A stretch of DNA of 49,382 nt from Beijerinckiaceae bacterium (GCA_019753285.1 JAIELD010000018.1:1-49382), one strand, 5' to 3'; positions 20,948 through 28,975 are shown, counted from the stretch's first letter. Translations and numbers: made by a program. Notes: generated by a model not told the origin, from the letters alone.

Positions 20948-22848
20948 TGCGGCACTTTCAGATTGAGACGCGCCACATAGGGAAACGGCTGCACGGGTGG
21001 ATCGAAGCGTGGCGTGATGTCCAGCATAGGGCCGACGCGCTCGATGATGTTGCCGGCCGTCGGCGCTGCATTCCAGCCCGATGTGACGAAATTATGAGTT
21101 TCGGGAATGCCCTGCGGCTCGTCGATGATCACGAGGAAGATGTATTTGGGCTTGTCGGCCGGCGCCATCGCCATAAAGGTCGAGAGCACCTTGCTCTTCG
21201 AGTACCGGCCGCCAACCACCTTTTCGGCGGTGCCGGTCTTCGCCCCGACGAAATAGCCGGGAATATTGGCGCGGGTCGCCGTGCCGCGCTCGGCGTTCAG
21301 GCGGAGCACGTAGCGCAGATCCTCGCTCGTCTCGGGCTTGATGACGCGAACGGCCAGCTTCTTCGCTTCCGCCTCGCTGCGCTTCAAAAAGGTCGGCGGG
21401 ATGAAGTTTCCGCCATTGATGAGCGCCGCCACCGCCATCGTGGCCTGCAGCGGCGTGACGGCAAGTCCATGGCCGAAGGAGATCGTCATGGTATTGAGCT
21501 CGCCCCAGTTTTTCGGAACGATCGGCGGCGCGCCTTCGGGCAGCTCGGTCTTCATCTGGTCGAGCTGGCCCATCTTCTTGAGGAAGGCCTTGTGCGCCTC
21601 GACGCCGATCGAAAGCGCCATGCGCGCCGTGCCGATGTTCGACGAATGCATGAAGATTTCGGGCACTGTCAAAGAGCGGCCGAGATTGTGGGAATCATGA
21701 ATCCGGAAGCGGCCATAATTCAGCGTGCTGCGCGCATCGAATTGCGAACTCATGCTGACCTTGCCGCTGTCGAGCGCCATCGCGGTCGTCAGTGCCTTGA
21801 AGGTCGAGCCCATTTCGTAGCGGCCGACCGTGATGCGGTCGATATGGTCGTTCTCCTGCGCGCCGACAGGCTTGTTGGGGTCATAATCGGGCAACGAGAC
21901 CTGCGCGACGATCTCGCCGGTATTGACGTTGACGATAGCGCCCGCAGCAGCCTTCGCCTTGAACTTGTCGAACGCCTTCTGCAACTCCTCGCGCATCGCA
22001 TGGGTGACACGCATGTCGATCGATAGCTGGACAGGGTTGAGCTCGGCCGAGCGGCTGACGCCGAAGCCGAGGTTGTTCAACGCATTTAGCCCGCTGGTAT
22101 CGATGTATTTCTCGATCCCCGCGATGCCCTTGTTATCCTTGTCTGTGTAGCCGAGCACATGGGCGGCGACGTTGCCGTTCGGATAGACGCGCTTGAATTC
22201 AGGTACGAAGCCGATGCCCGGCAGCCCGAGGCGATAGACCTGCGCCATCTGGCTCGGCGAAATTTCGCGCTTGATCCAGACGAAGCCGGAACGCTTCAGG
22301 AACTTGCGCCTGAGCTCCTTGTCGTCGACATCCGGAAACACACCGGCCAGAAGCTCGACGGCGTCGTCGATGTCTATCAGCTTCTTCGGCTCGACGAAAA
22401 CGGAGAACAGCTTGACGTCGGAGGCCATCAACTCGCCGTTGCGGTCGAGCACTGCGGGCCGCGCGACGCCGAGCGTGTCGATGATCGCCTTGCGGAAGGG
22501 CGTCGGCTCGTCCGGGTTCATGCCGAATTGGACGAGCCGAGCGCCGAGCGCGACATAGATCACGCCGAAGCCGAGCATAACGAGCCTCAGCCTCGAAGCG
22601 CTTTTCGTGAGCGTGGTCGAGAAGAGTCCATGCGCGAGGCTGCGCATCAGCGCGAGCAGCCCGAGGCCGAGCGCCTTCAGCCGGCTTGCGGCCGGCCGCC
22701 GCATCTTGACGGCTTTCACCGGGCTTTCGCGGGTCGCTGCCGGACGGACATCGCTGACCGGCGCAGCCTCCATGGGCGGCAGGCCTGTTTCGAGCAGGCG
22801 GGTCCAGGCAGACGCCGGCCGGACGCGCTTTTGCGGCTCGAGCTTCAT
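20944..22848 (-). CDS. ftsI: septal peptidoglycan transpeptidase FtsI (PBP3)
   Basis: FtsI cross-links septal peptidoglycan in partnership with FtsW. I start it at the ATG at 22848, in a 4-base ATGA overlap with ftsL; the frame is open farther upstream but that part is antisense-like and overlaps ftsL. The 634-residue product has a long cytoplasmic N-terminus (about 85 residues), a membrane anchor near 88-108, a pedestal domain, and the penicillin-binding motifs STFK (catalytic Ser348), SSN (402-404) and KTG (537-539). Confidence 0.97.
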   Translation of the reverse strand: MKLEPQKRVRPASAWTRLLETGLPPMEAAPVSDVRPAATRESPVKAVKMRRPAASRLKALGLGLLALMRSLAHGLFSTTLTKSASRLRLVMLGFGVIYVALGARLVQFGMNPDEPTPFRKAIIDTLGVARPAVLDRNGELMASDVKLFSVFVEPKKLIDIDDAVELLAGVFPDVDDKELRRKFLKRSGFVWIKREISPSQMAQVYRLGLPGIGFVPEFKRVYPNGNVAAHVLGYTDKDNKGIAGIEKYIDTSGLNALNNLGFGVSRSAELNPVQLSIDMRVTHAMREELQKAFDKFKAKAAAGAIVNVNTGEIVAQVSLPDYDPNKPVGAQENDHIDRITVGRYEMGSTFKALTTAMALDSGKVSMSSQFDARSTLNYGRFRIHDSHNLGRSLTVPEIFMHSSNIGTARMALSIGVEAHKAFLKKMGQLDQMKTELPEGAPPIVPKNWGELNTMTISFGHGLAVTPLQATMAVAALINGGNFIPPTFLKRSEAEAKKLAVRVIKPETSEDLRYVLRLNAERGTATRANIPGYFVGAKTGTAEKVVGGRYSKSKVLSTFMAMAPADKPKYIFLVIIDEPQGIPETHNFVTSGWNAAPTAGNIIERVGPMLDITPRFDPPVQPFPYVARLNLKVPQ

Positions 22849-23264
22849 CGCGTCTTGCCTCCTGCGGTTCCGGTCACCGAGGGCGAACTGCCCGGTGTGC
22901 GTCCCGAGGATTTCAGCCCCTGATTGGGCGTCGAGCCCGTGACGAGGCCAAGATCCTCGAGCTTCTCGGCGATGGCATCGCCCTGGTTCTTGCGATCGGG
23001 CAGCTCGTTGGCGCGGATGATCTGAGAGGCTTTGGTCGGCTGGAGCGTGAGGTGCTTGTCGGAGAGCGCCTGCAGCCGCCCGGGTTTGGTCATGAACTGC
23101 CACTCGGCCTTGAGAATGGCGATGGCGTCGCGCTCGCGCTCGATCTTCGCCTCCTTCTTGCGGATCTGCTCGACGTAATAAATCGTGTCATACTTGACCG
23201 AATAAGCCCAGGTGGCCGAACCGATCAGTGCCGCGATGGCGAGCACGTTGAGAAAACGCAGCAT
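22845..23264 (-). CDS. ftsL: cell division protein FtsL
   Basis: FtsL is a small bitopic protein that forms the FtsQLB activator of FtsWI. The 139-residue product has a membrane segment at about residues 4-21, followed by a charged heptad-like region (residues 28-60) and a proline/serine/threonine-rich tail. Identification rests on position between rsmH and ftsI, topology and the pattern of the helical region, because FtsL sequences are poorly conserved. Its ATG overlaps the rsmH stop by one base (TGATG). Confidence 0.88.
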   Translation of the reverse strand: MLRFLNVLAIAALIGSATWAYSVKYDTIYYVEQIRKKEAKIERERDAIAILKAEWQFMTKPGRLQALSDKHLTLQPTKASQIIRANELPDRKNQGDAIAEKLEDLGLVTGSTPNQGLKSSGRTPGSSPSVTGTAGGKTR

Positions 23265-24298
23265 CAGCGTCTCCCTCGCGTTGCTTCTGGCAGGGTCGCG
23301 AGAGCAGCAAGCCCGTCATCCGCCACGTCAGCCGGCGCATCGGTGCGGATCCCGGCCCGCAGCTTGGCGGAGCGGGCGCGCGGATTGGCGGCGATTTCAT
23401 CATCGGTGGCGGTCACGGGCCATTTTCCCGTCGTCGAGAAGGTGGCCGCTGCCGTCTCGGCCTGCGGCTGGAAGCGCGATCCGCCTGTCCTGCCCGAACG
23501 GGACGCGAAGAACTGCTTGACGATCCGGTCCTCGAGCGAATGGAACGTGACGACCGAAAGCGCGCCGCCTGGCTTCAGGATGCGCTCGGCCGCTTGCAGC
23601 GCGCGGACGAGTTCGCCGAGTTCGTCGTTGACCGCAATGCGCAGCGCCTGGAAGGTGCGGGTCGCGGGATGGATCTGGCCGGGCTTCGGCCAGATGACCT
23701 TGGCCACGATGTCCGCGAGCTGCTTCGTCGTCGTGATGCGAGCCTCGCCGCGCGCTGCGACGATGGCCTTGGCGATATGGCGCGATTTCCGCTCCTCGCC
23801 GAAATGATAGAGGATGTCGGCAAGGTGCGCCTCGTCCGCCTCGTTGACGATGTCTGCCGCGCTTGTCCCGGCCTGCGCCATTCGCATGTCGAGCGGTCCG
23901 TCATGGCGGAACGAAAAGCCGCGTTCGGCTTCATCGAGCTGCATCGAGGAGACGCCGATATCGAGCACCACGCCGTCGAGCGCGGTAAAGCCTGCCTTAA
24001 GCGCCTCGTCGTCGAGCACCGAGAATTCGCTTTCGACGAGAACAAGCCGGCCCTCCGCCTTCTGAACCAGCGCGAAGCCAGCCATGACAGCGTCCGGGTC
24101 GCGGTCGAGCGCGATGACCTTGCAAGTGGGATCGGCATCGAGGATGGCGCGCGTGTAGCCGCCCGCGCCGAAGGTGCCGTCGAGATAGACGCCACCCGCC
24201 TTCATGCGAAGGCTGGAGACGACCTCGGAAAGCAGGACGGGAATGTGACGAGCCGGTCCGCCAGCGGCTCCCGTTTCAGAGCCGCGACCCGTCATCAT
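23264..24298 (-). CDS. rsmH: 16S rRNA (cytosine-1402-N4)-methyltransferase RsmH
   Basis: RsmH (MraW) methylates C1402 of 16S rRNA using SAM. The 344-residue product has HIPVLLSEV at 18-26, the SAM motif [10 protein letters not shown] at 40-49, ALDRDPDA, and the C-terminal [12 protein letters not shown]. The start at 24298 lies in ATGATG with the mraZ stop inside it; the frame is open far upstream but only this start fits the family length and is coupled to mraZ. Confidence 0.96.
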   Translation of the reverse strand: MMTGRGSETGAAGGPARHIPVLLSEVVSSLRMKAGGVYLDGTFGAGGYTRAILDADPTCKVIALDRDPDAVMAGFALVQKAEGRLVLVESEFSVLDDEALKAGFTALDGVVLDIGVSSMQLDEAERGFSFRHDGPLDMRMAQAGTSAADIVNEADEAHLADILYHFGEERKSRHIAKAIVAARGEARITTTKQLADIVAKVIWPKPGQIHPATRTFQALRIAVNDELGELVRALQAAERILKPGGALSVVTFHSLEDRIVKQFFASRSGRTGGSRFQPQAETAAATFSTTGKWPVTATDDEIAANPRARSAKLRAGIRTDAPADVADDGLAALATLPEATRGRR

Positions 24299-24765
24299 TC
24301 CGCTGATCCTCCTTGCACACCCTTCGCGCTCAACAGGAGCCGCAAGTCGCGCAGGCGCGTCTTGGCCGCTTCGAGATGAGCCTGGAAACCCTTCGGCTCC
24401 CAGATTTGAAACTTGTGCCCGATGCCGACGAAGGTGACCTCCGCACCGATCCCCGCATAGCCCTTCAGGCTTTCGGTCAGGATGATGCGACCTTCCGTGT
24501 CGATCTTCAGGACTTCCGACGTGCCAAGCAGCGCCACCGCGAATGTGTCGCGCTCCGCCGAGTAGGGAGAAAAGCGGGCGAGCAACCCGTCTATCTCGCT
24601 CAGGAGCGCGTTGCCTCCACAATCGAGTGCGGCGCCCTCCAGGCTCGGATGGACATAAAGACCCTCGAATCCGTCCTTCGCCATCACCGCCCTGAAGGAT
24701 GCCGGGATCGATACGCGACCCTTCGCATCGAGGCGGTTGGTGAAATGGGATACGAAACGCTCCAT
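24295..24765 (-). CDS. mraZ: MraZ, DNA-binding regulator of the dcw cluster
   Basis: MraZ is an AbrB-fold regulator, shown in E. coli to repress its own dcw promoter. The ATG at 24765 has a GAGGG ribosome site and gives a 156-residue product beginning MERFVSHF. It has two AbrB-type half-domains, each with a DxxxR signature: DAKGR at 13-17 and DTEGR at 89-93. It is the first gene of the dcw operon; its predicted operator lies about 240 bases upstream. Confidence 0.96.
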   Translation of the reverse strand: MERFVSHFTNRLDAKGRVSIPASFRAVMAKDGFEGLYVHPSLEGAALDCGGNALLSEIDGLLARFSPYSAERDTFAVALLGTSEVLKIDTEGRIILTESLKGYAGIGAEVTFVGIGHKFQIWEPKGFQAHLEAAKTRLRDLRLLLSAKGVQGGSAE

Positions 24766-25000
24766 GACCCTCGCCGGAACAAGCTTCCGCGCTACGCAAA
24801 ACGCTACAAAAGAGAGAAAAAGACGCCACGCATTGCAGTCGCGCTTCAGCGCCGCCGACCCGAAGCCCCGCAGCTTCCGGCCGATGTTCGGCAGCCCACC
24901 TCGAGAAACGCATCCGGTTCGGCGTGGCCTCACCGCCAAGCCCACGCCGCATCTGCGACGCCGCAGTCGCAGTCACCTGGGATTGATCGGATCCACCGAA

Positions 25001-25055
25001 CGGGATGATTTGGGATAGCATGGGATCATATGGGCGTCAACGCGCTTCCATGGGC
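25001..25055. promoter_or_regulatory. MraZ-type operator: TGGGN repeats at 10-bp spacing
   Basis: TGGGN begins at 25011, 25021, 25031 and 25051 on the plus strand, with CGGGA at 25001 as a near-match in the same phase. The TGGGN-N5 spacing is that reported for the E. coli MraZ binding site. The repeats overlap the predicted mraZ promoter, as expected for autoregulation. Confidence 0.7.
25012..25040 (-). promoter_or_regulatory. predicted promoter of the dcw operon
   Basis: On the minus strand TTGACG (25040-25035) and TATCCC (25017-25012) are separated by 17 bases. The -35 is strong and the -10 only partial. A start near 25005 would give mraZ an untranslated leader of about 240 bases. Confidence 0.45.
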
Positions 25056-25220
25056 TTGCGTACGGTATCGCGTACGTCGAAGCGCACGCGATCCGCCCGC
25101 CGAAGCACACACTTCCGCATGCGAATGATAAGAAGACGTTAAGCTTAAAGATTGGTTACGCAGCGTCGAGAATCCGCTTTAATGCGGCGCGGGCGGCCAT
25201 GCCTCAGGAGCGGCGACGGG

Positions 25221-25718
25221 ATGCACGAGACGAAGACTGGCGCTTTTTCCCTGCGCGATCACGAGGTGGGCGATCTTGGCCTGATCATTCACCATCAGGC
25301 CCGCATCTATTTCGAGGAGTATGGCTGGAATATTGAATTTGAGGGCCTTCTCGCGGAGATTTCGGCGGCTTTCATCAAGAACTTCAAGCCCGGCCGCGAA
25401 GGGTGCTGGGTGGCCGAGAAGGATGGACGCATGCTCGGCTCGGTGATGATCGTCGAGGAGGCAGCCGACGTTGCCAAGCTGAGGATGCTGTGGGTTTCGC
25501 CGGCGGCGCGCGGCCTCGGCGTCGGCGCGCGCCTCGTCGATCAGGCTATCGCGTTCTCCCGCAAGCAGGGCTACAGCCGCATCGTGCTGTGGACGCATGA
25601 TGTGCTGCATGCGGCGATCGCGATCTATCGGAAGCGCGGCTTCGTGCTGACGGGAGAACAGCCGAACCACGCCTTCGGGCACGATCTCGTCAGCCAGACC
25701 TGGGAGCTCAAGCTGTGA
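25221..25718 (+). CDS. GNAT family N-acetyltransferase
   Basis: This 165-residue protein has a GNAT fold, with the acetyl-CoA-binding stretch VSPAARGLGVGARLV near residues 92-106 and a late YRKRGFVLTGE motif. It resembles the acetyltransferase half of the MarR-GNAT two-domain family, including the N-terminal EEYGWN and C-terminal FGHDLVSQTWEL motifs, but has no MarR domain here. I chose the ATG at 25221 because AGGAG lies 10 bases before it. It is transcribed away from mraZ. The substrate is unknown. Confidence 0.85.
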   Translation: MHETKTGAFSLRDHEVGDLGLIIHHQARIYFEEYGWNIEFEGLLAEISAAFIKNFKPGREGCWVAEKDGRMLGSVMIVEEAADVAKLRMLWVSPAARGLGVGARLVDQAIAFSRKQGYSRIVLWTHDVLHAAIAIYRKRGFVLTGEQPNHAFGHDLVSQTWELKL

Positions 25719-25788
25719 GCCGCCGCTTTGACGCTGCGCCGGGCCTGCTGTAGCCTGATCGCATCGTCATTCAGGATTTGCCGCCGTG

Positions 25789-26406
25789 ATGCGCCTCGCA
25801 CTGCCCGTTCTCAGCCTCGTCTTGACGTTATCTATCTTGACGTCATCTATCTTGACGTCATCCATCTGCGACGCGGCCGAATGGCAGACATTTACGCTGC
25901 GGGATGCCGGGGCAAACTCGTCCTTCGCGCTGCCCGCCGCAGGAGCGCCAGCCAGCAAGCTCTTCGCCGCGCCGGTCTTCGAGATCGCGCCGATCGGATC
26001 GAGCAACTTTTCGACGAGCCGCACCGTGTCGCGTTATGCCGACAAGCTCGGCTCGATCGACGACAAGCTGCTGTTCGGCATCGAGACAAGCGCGGGGCAG
26101 GCAGGGTCGCTGTTCTCGCGCTCGCCCTTTGGCAGCTACGACTACAACGCGACCACCTTGAAGCTCGGCTACGATCTTGGCGGCTTCACGCCCTATCTCG
26201 CTGGCAGCGTGCAGAGCGTGAAGCCGGCCTACAATGCAGGAAGCGTGTTCACCAGCCCGTTCGAAGCCGGCCTCAACGCGCAGAACCCGGCCTTCAGCGC
26301 AAGCACGGCGGCGACGGTCGGCGCGGGCTTCAATTACGATGTCGGCCGCAACACGACGTTCAGCCTCGGCGTCACGGTCGGAAACGGCTCGCCGGCCCTC
26401 AGATAG
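25789..26406 (+). CDS. small exported protein, possibly outer-membrane beta-barrel-like
   Basis: I do not recognise a family. The 205-residue product starts with a signal peptide whose hydrophobic core is encoded by three tandem 15-bp repeats (25821-25865), with likely cleavage after ...CDAA (near residue 30). The rest is rich in Gly, Ser, Ala, Tyr and Phe, with alternating stretches such as LKLGYDLGGFTPYLAG that resemble outer-membrane strands. It does not end in phenylalanine as classical barrels do, so the chain may be incomplete or not a barrel. Its end overlaps the convergent panD-like gene by 8 bases. A GTG one codon earlier is an alternative start. Confidence 0.6.
   Translation: MRLALPVLSLVLTLSILTSSILTSSICDAAEWQTFTLRDAGANSSFALPAAGAPASKLFAAPVFEIAPIGSSNFSTSRTVSRYADKLGSIDDKLLFGIETSAGQAGSLFSRSPFGSYDYNATTLKLGYDLGGFTPYLAGSVQSVKPAYNAGSVFTSPFEAGLNAQNPAFSASTAATVGAGFNYDVGRNTTFSLGVTVGNGSPALR
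25821..25865 (+). repeat. three tandem 15-bp repeats inside a signal-peptide coding region
   Basis: The unit cttgacgtcatctat occurs at 25821-25835, 25836-25850 and 25851-25865, with one base changed in the first and one in the third copy. It encodes five residues (LTSSI type) per copy. Confidence 0.9.
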
Positions 26407-26767
26407 CGGGCCGCTTCGTCTCGACGCCGGTTATGATGTTGTCGCCATCGACGAACACGACTGTATGCGTGACCTTGTGCTCGTCGCCGACCGGCACGTT
26501 GAGCAAGGTGAGGATCACCACGAGATCGTCCTTGCAGAAATTGCGGGCGGGCGGTCCGTTGAGCGTGATCTCGCCGGGCCCGCCGAGGATGGCGTAGGTT
26601 TCCCAGTGGAAGCCGTTCGACAGGTTGTTCACATGCACGAACTCGTATTCGAGCATGCCGGCGGCCTTCATCAACTCGGGGCAGATGCTGATCGAGCCGA
26701 CATAGTTGAGGTCCGCGCCGGTGACCTTGGCGCGGTGGATCTTGCTTTTGACGAAGGTTCTGAGCAT
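26399..26767 (-). CDS. PanD-like pyruvoyl-dependent decarboxylase, divergent active site
   Basis: The 122-residue product is clearly of the aspartate 1-decarboxylase (PanD) family, which cleaves itself to make a pyruvoyl cofactor and produces beta-alanine. Lys9, the Gly24-Ser25 self-cleavage site and Tyr58 are in place. However, the usual Arg54 of NGxR is His54 (NGFHWETY), and the usual NGAAAR loop is NGPPAR (70-75). Its ATG overlaps the stop of the ATP-grasp gene by one base, so the pair is coupled. It may be an ordinary but divergent PanD, or a paralogue acting on another substrate or in a pathway with its neighbours. The 3' end overlaps a convergent gene by 8 bases. Confidence 0.85.
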   Translation of the reverse strand: MLRTFVKSKIHRAKVTGADLNYVGSISICPELMKAAGMLEYEFVHVNNLSNGFHWETYAILGGPGEITLNGPPARNFCKDDLVVILTLLNVPVGDEHKVTHTVVFVDGDNIITGVETKRPAI

Positions 26768-28038
26768 CAGGTCGACACTTTTTCAGCGATTTCAGAGCAG
26801 GTCTTGCGGCGCAGAAGCTCCTCGAACGCCGCGAAAATCCTGCGCATGACGGGCTTCTTGTAGGGATATATCGCCGGCGGGTCCATCGCGTGAACGATCA
26901 TGATGGTGTCGGCCTCGAACACGAACAGCCTGCCGTCCGGCGTCTCGCTGCAGTCCAGGACGAGGTAGTCCAGCCCGAGCCGCTGGTGGATCGCCTTGAA
27001 TGCTGCCGTATGGCGGCGGGCGAAATCCTCATCGAAACGAGCCATCGCCCGCGCCTCGCGGTCGCGTTTGGATGCGTCCTCAAGCATGCCGGCATTGAGA
27101 TAGTGGATCATCCAGTGATCGTTCATCGCATGGTGGGCGAGGTAGGGCTTGTCCTCCATCAGCACGACGCGCGATTTGGCGAACAGGCCCTCGCCGTCGC
27201 GGTAGTCGACGAAGGCGGTAATGAAGAAGCGCTCCGCCTTCGCCGTCTCGAGGTAGTCGGCAAGTGCGGCCGCCGCGTCGATCTTTGCAAGGTCGTTGCC
27301 GGCATGGGAGTCGATCGGCCGCACCAGGATCGGGAACTGCATGGCGGGCAGCCGATCGGCAATCTCGACCGCGCCTCTGCCGATCTGCGCGAGGTCGTCT
27401 CTCGACAGGCTTTCGATGTCGGCGACGAAGACGCCCGGCGCATCCTGCAATTCGACCTGCAGAGCCTTGCGGGACGTCTTCAGCACGCCCTCCGGCCGGT
27501 TGAGCACGGGTCGCGGCCAATCCGCCAGCCAGTCGCGGAGGCGCAGAAGCAACGCCTCGCTTGCCGAGGAATAGCCGATGCCGACGATCATGAGATCGTG
27601 CGCCGGTACGGCTGCCGGCAGAGGCTCGTCCGGCAGCAGGTACAGGAGCTCGAGCTCGACCGGCCGCGCCGGCGTTTCGAGCAGGAACTCGATCGGCATG
27701 TTGTCGTGGAACGTGCCGGGCTGGACCAGCATCAGAACGCGGAGCGCGTCATCGGCCGGGGGGCGCGCTGCGGACGCATCGAGCGCAGCGTGGCCCATCA
27801 CGCGAAAATGCCGCGCATTTGCAAGGGCCTCGCGCTGGAAGGCGAGGCCTTCGGCCTGAAGATTGTAGAGTTGGTGGAGAAGGCCGAGATCAAGCAGCGC
27901 GGCGGCGTCCGCCGGGTTCTCGGCCGTGCGGTTCGTCAGCGCCTCGATCGTTGCGCTGCAATCCTGGCCGAGGAAAATCGGCGTCGTCAGCGCGGATAGG
28001 CCGATGATCGGCAGCGGCTCAAGAGCATCGTCGATCAT
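26767..28038 (-). CDS. TPR and ATP-grasp domain protein
   Basis: The 423-residue product has a short helical TPR-like region near residues 38-75, a Rossmann-like middle part (VLMLVQPGTFHDNMPIEFLL near 100-119), and a C-terminal ATP-grasp fold of RimK/glutathione-synthetase type. ATP-grasp signs are PILVRPIDSHAGNDLAKI near residue 236 and the metal-binding stretch LDYLVLDCSETPDGRLFVFEAD near 354-375, where the last residue is Asp instead of the common Asn. Such enzymes join a carboxylate to an amine or thiol through an acyl phosphate. It is coupled to the PanD-like gene by a one-base overlap, suggesting it uses the amine that enzyme makes. The substrate is unknown. Confidence 0.75.
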   Translation of the reverse strand: MIDDALEPLPIIGLSALTTPIFLGQDCSATIEALTNRTAENPADAAALLDLGLLHQLYNLQAEGLAFQREALANARHFRVMGHAALDASAARPPADDALRVLMLVQPGTFHDNMPIEFLLETPARPVELELLYLLPDEPLPAAVPAHDLMIVGIGYSSASEALLLRLRDWLADWPRPVLNRPEGVLKTSRKALQVELQDAPGVFVADIESLSRDDLAQIGRGAVEIADRLPAMQFPILVRPIDSHAGNDLAKIDAAAALADYLETAKAERFFITAFVDYRDGEGLFAKSRVVLMEDKPYLAHHAMNDHWMIHYLNAGMLEDASKRDREARAMARFDEDFARRHTAAFKAIHQRLGLDYLVLDCSETPDGRLFVFEADTIMIVHAMDPPAIYPYKKPVMRRIFAAFEELLRRKTCSEIAEKVST

Positions 28039-28048
28039 GGAAGCGCGC

Positions 28049-28070
28049 GCGGCCCTGGCGGCAGGGCCGC
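28049..28070 (-). promoter_or_regulatory. intercistronic hairpin before the ATP-grasp gene
   Basis: A 9-bp perfect stem (28049-28057 with 28062-28070) with a 4-base loop fills the gap between the methyltransferase stop and the ATP-grasp ATG, ending 10 bases before the start codon where the ribosome would bind. No T-run follows. It could limit translation or processing between the two genes. Confidence 0.4.
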
Positions 28071-28072
28071 GT

Positions 28073-28873
28073 TCATTGGTCTATGATCAGCGCTGCCGGG
28101 GTCTTCGCAACCTTGCGCAAACGGCGGAAATGCCGATTCATCAGCCTGAGCTTATAGGAGAAAGGACGCGCCGCGAGCAACCGATCTTCATGCTGCGCGA
28201 GCGCGTTCCGCGCCGGCGCCGGGCCGATGATGCTGGGCTCCGGCGACAAATCGTCCATCTGCGGCGGTTCCTCGCCTGAGAGGGCCGACCTTGCGAAGGC
28301 AGCACGCCGCGCGATCTCGCGCTCGGCCTGCGGATCGCGCAGCGGGCGTTGGGCGACCATGGTCGCGTCACGCCACTGGTTGCCGCGCTTGTAGACTGGA
28401 CGGCGCTGAATGTTGCTCTCCAGCAGGGCGAGGTTGGCCCATTTGGCGAGCGCCGGAAAGCCGTCCTCGTAGAAGCGCCAGCAATCATAAGGGTAGCGGT
28501 GCGTTACGCCAGCGGAGGGTGCGATCAGGAACAGCAGCCCGTGCGGCTTCAGCACGCGTGCGATCTCTGTGATGGTGATCCAGAAGAACTCGGTGTGTTC
28601 GAATACCTGCGAGCAGAGCACCACATCATAGCCCGCCGAAGGAATCTCTCGCCAGTCATAGGGCCGCTCGACCGCGATATCGACATTGTTGCCGGGCTCG
28701 ATGTCGAGGCCGGTGTATGACCAGCGCGGGTTGGCGAGCGCCAGCTTGTTTCCGTTCGGCTGGGTGTCGATGACGGCGGAGCCGACGTCGAGGATCGAAA
28801 GCGGCTGGTTTTCGAAGGCGGAGAGATAGGCCTGCCGCAACACCTGCATCTTCTCGCTCGACGACATGTGCAT
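28073..28873 (-). CDS. class I SAM-dependent methyltransferase
   Basis: The 266-residue product has the class I methyltransferase motif I (ILDVGSA, 26-32), an acidic motif II (YTGLDIEPG near 53), and VLCSQVFEHTEF and VLKPHGLLFLIAPSAG later. The HRYPYDCWRFYEDGF segment is seen in methyltransferases linked to sugar or cell-surface modification. The C-terminal third has no recognised domain. It is the first gene of a three-gene operon with the ATP-grasp and PanD-like genes. A second ATG two codons in is an alternative start. Confidence 0.8.
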   Translation of the reverse strand: MHMSSSEKMQVLRQAYLSAFENQPLSILDVGSAVIDTQPNGNKLALANPRWSYTGLDIEPGNNVDIAVERPYDWREIPSAGYDVVLCSQVFEHTEFFWITITEIARVLKPHGLLFLIAPSAGVTHRYPYDCWRFYEDGFPALAKWANLALLESNIQRRPVYKRGNQWRDATMVAQRPLRDPQAEREIARRAAFARSALSGEEPPQMDDLSPEPSIIGPAPARNALAQHEDRLLAARPFSYKLRLMNRHFRRLRKVAKTPAALIIDQ

Positions 28874-28975
28874 GCGATTTGCCCCTTCGTTCGCGACGGA
28901 GCGATCTCGCCGTCGCAGAGGGGTGCCTATAGCGGCACTGGGCCGAAGGTCAAGGCGAGGAGCCGAGCGGCAAGC

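Noticed and set aside
22849-23103. N-terminal extension of ftsI to 23103
   Set aside because: It overlaps the whole functional part of ftsL in another frame; the ATG at 22848 in the ATGA overlap gives the normal PBP3 length.
24299-25021. N-terminal extension of rsmH to 25021
   Set aside because: It would run through all of mraZ; the family begins at HIPVLLSEV and the coupled start at 24298 fits.
25059-25076. Two CGTACG palindromes near the mraZ promoter
   Set aside because: Short self-complementary hexamers are frequent in GC-rich DNA and no known regulator fits; not enough to call a site.
25221-25718. GNAT gene as a PanZ/PanM-like maturation factor for the nearby PanD-like protein
   Set aside because: It has a full acetyl-CoA motif and belongs with MarR-GNAT acetyltransferases, lies on the other strand and is separated by another gene; proximity alone is not evidence.
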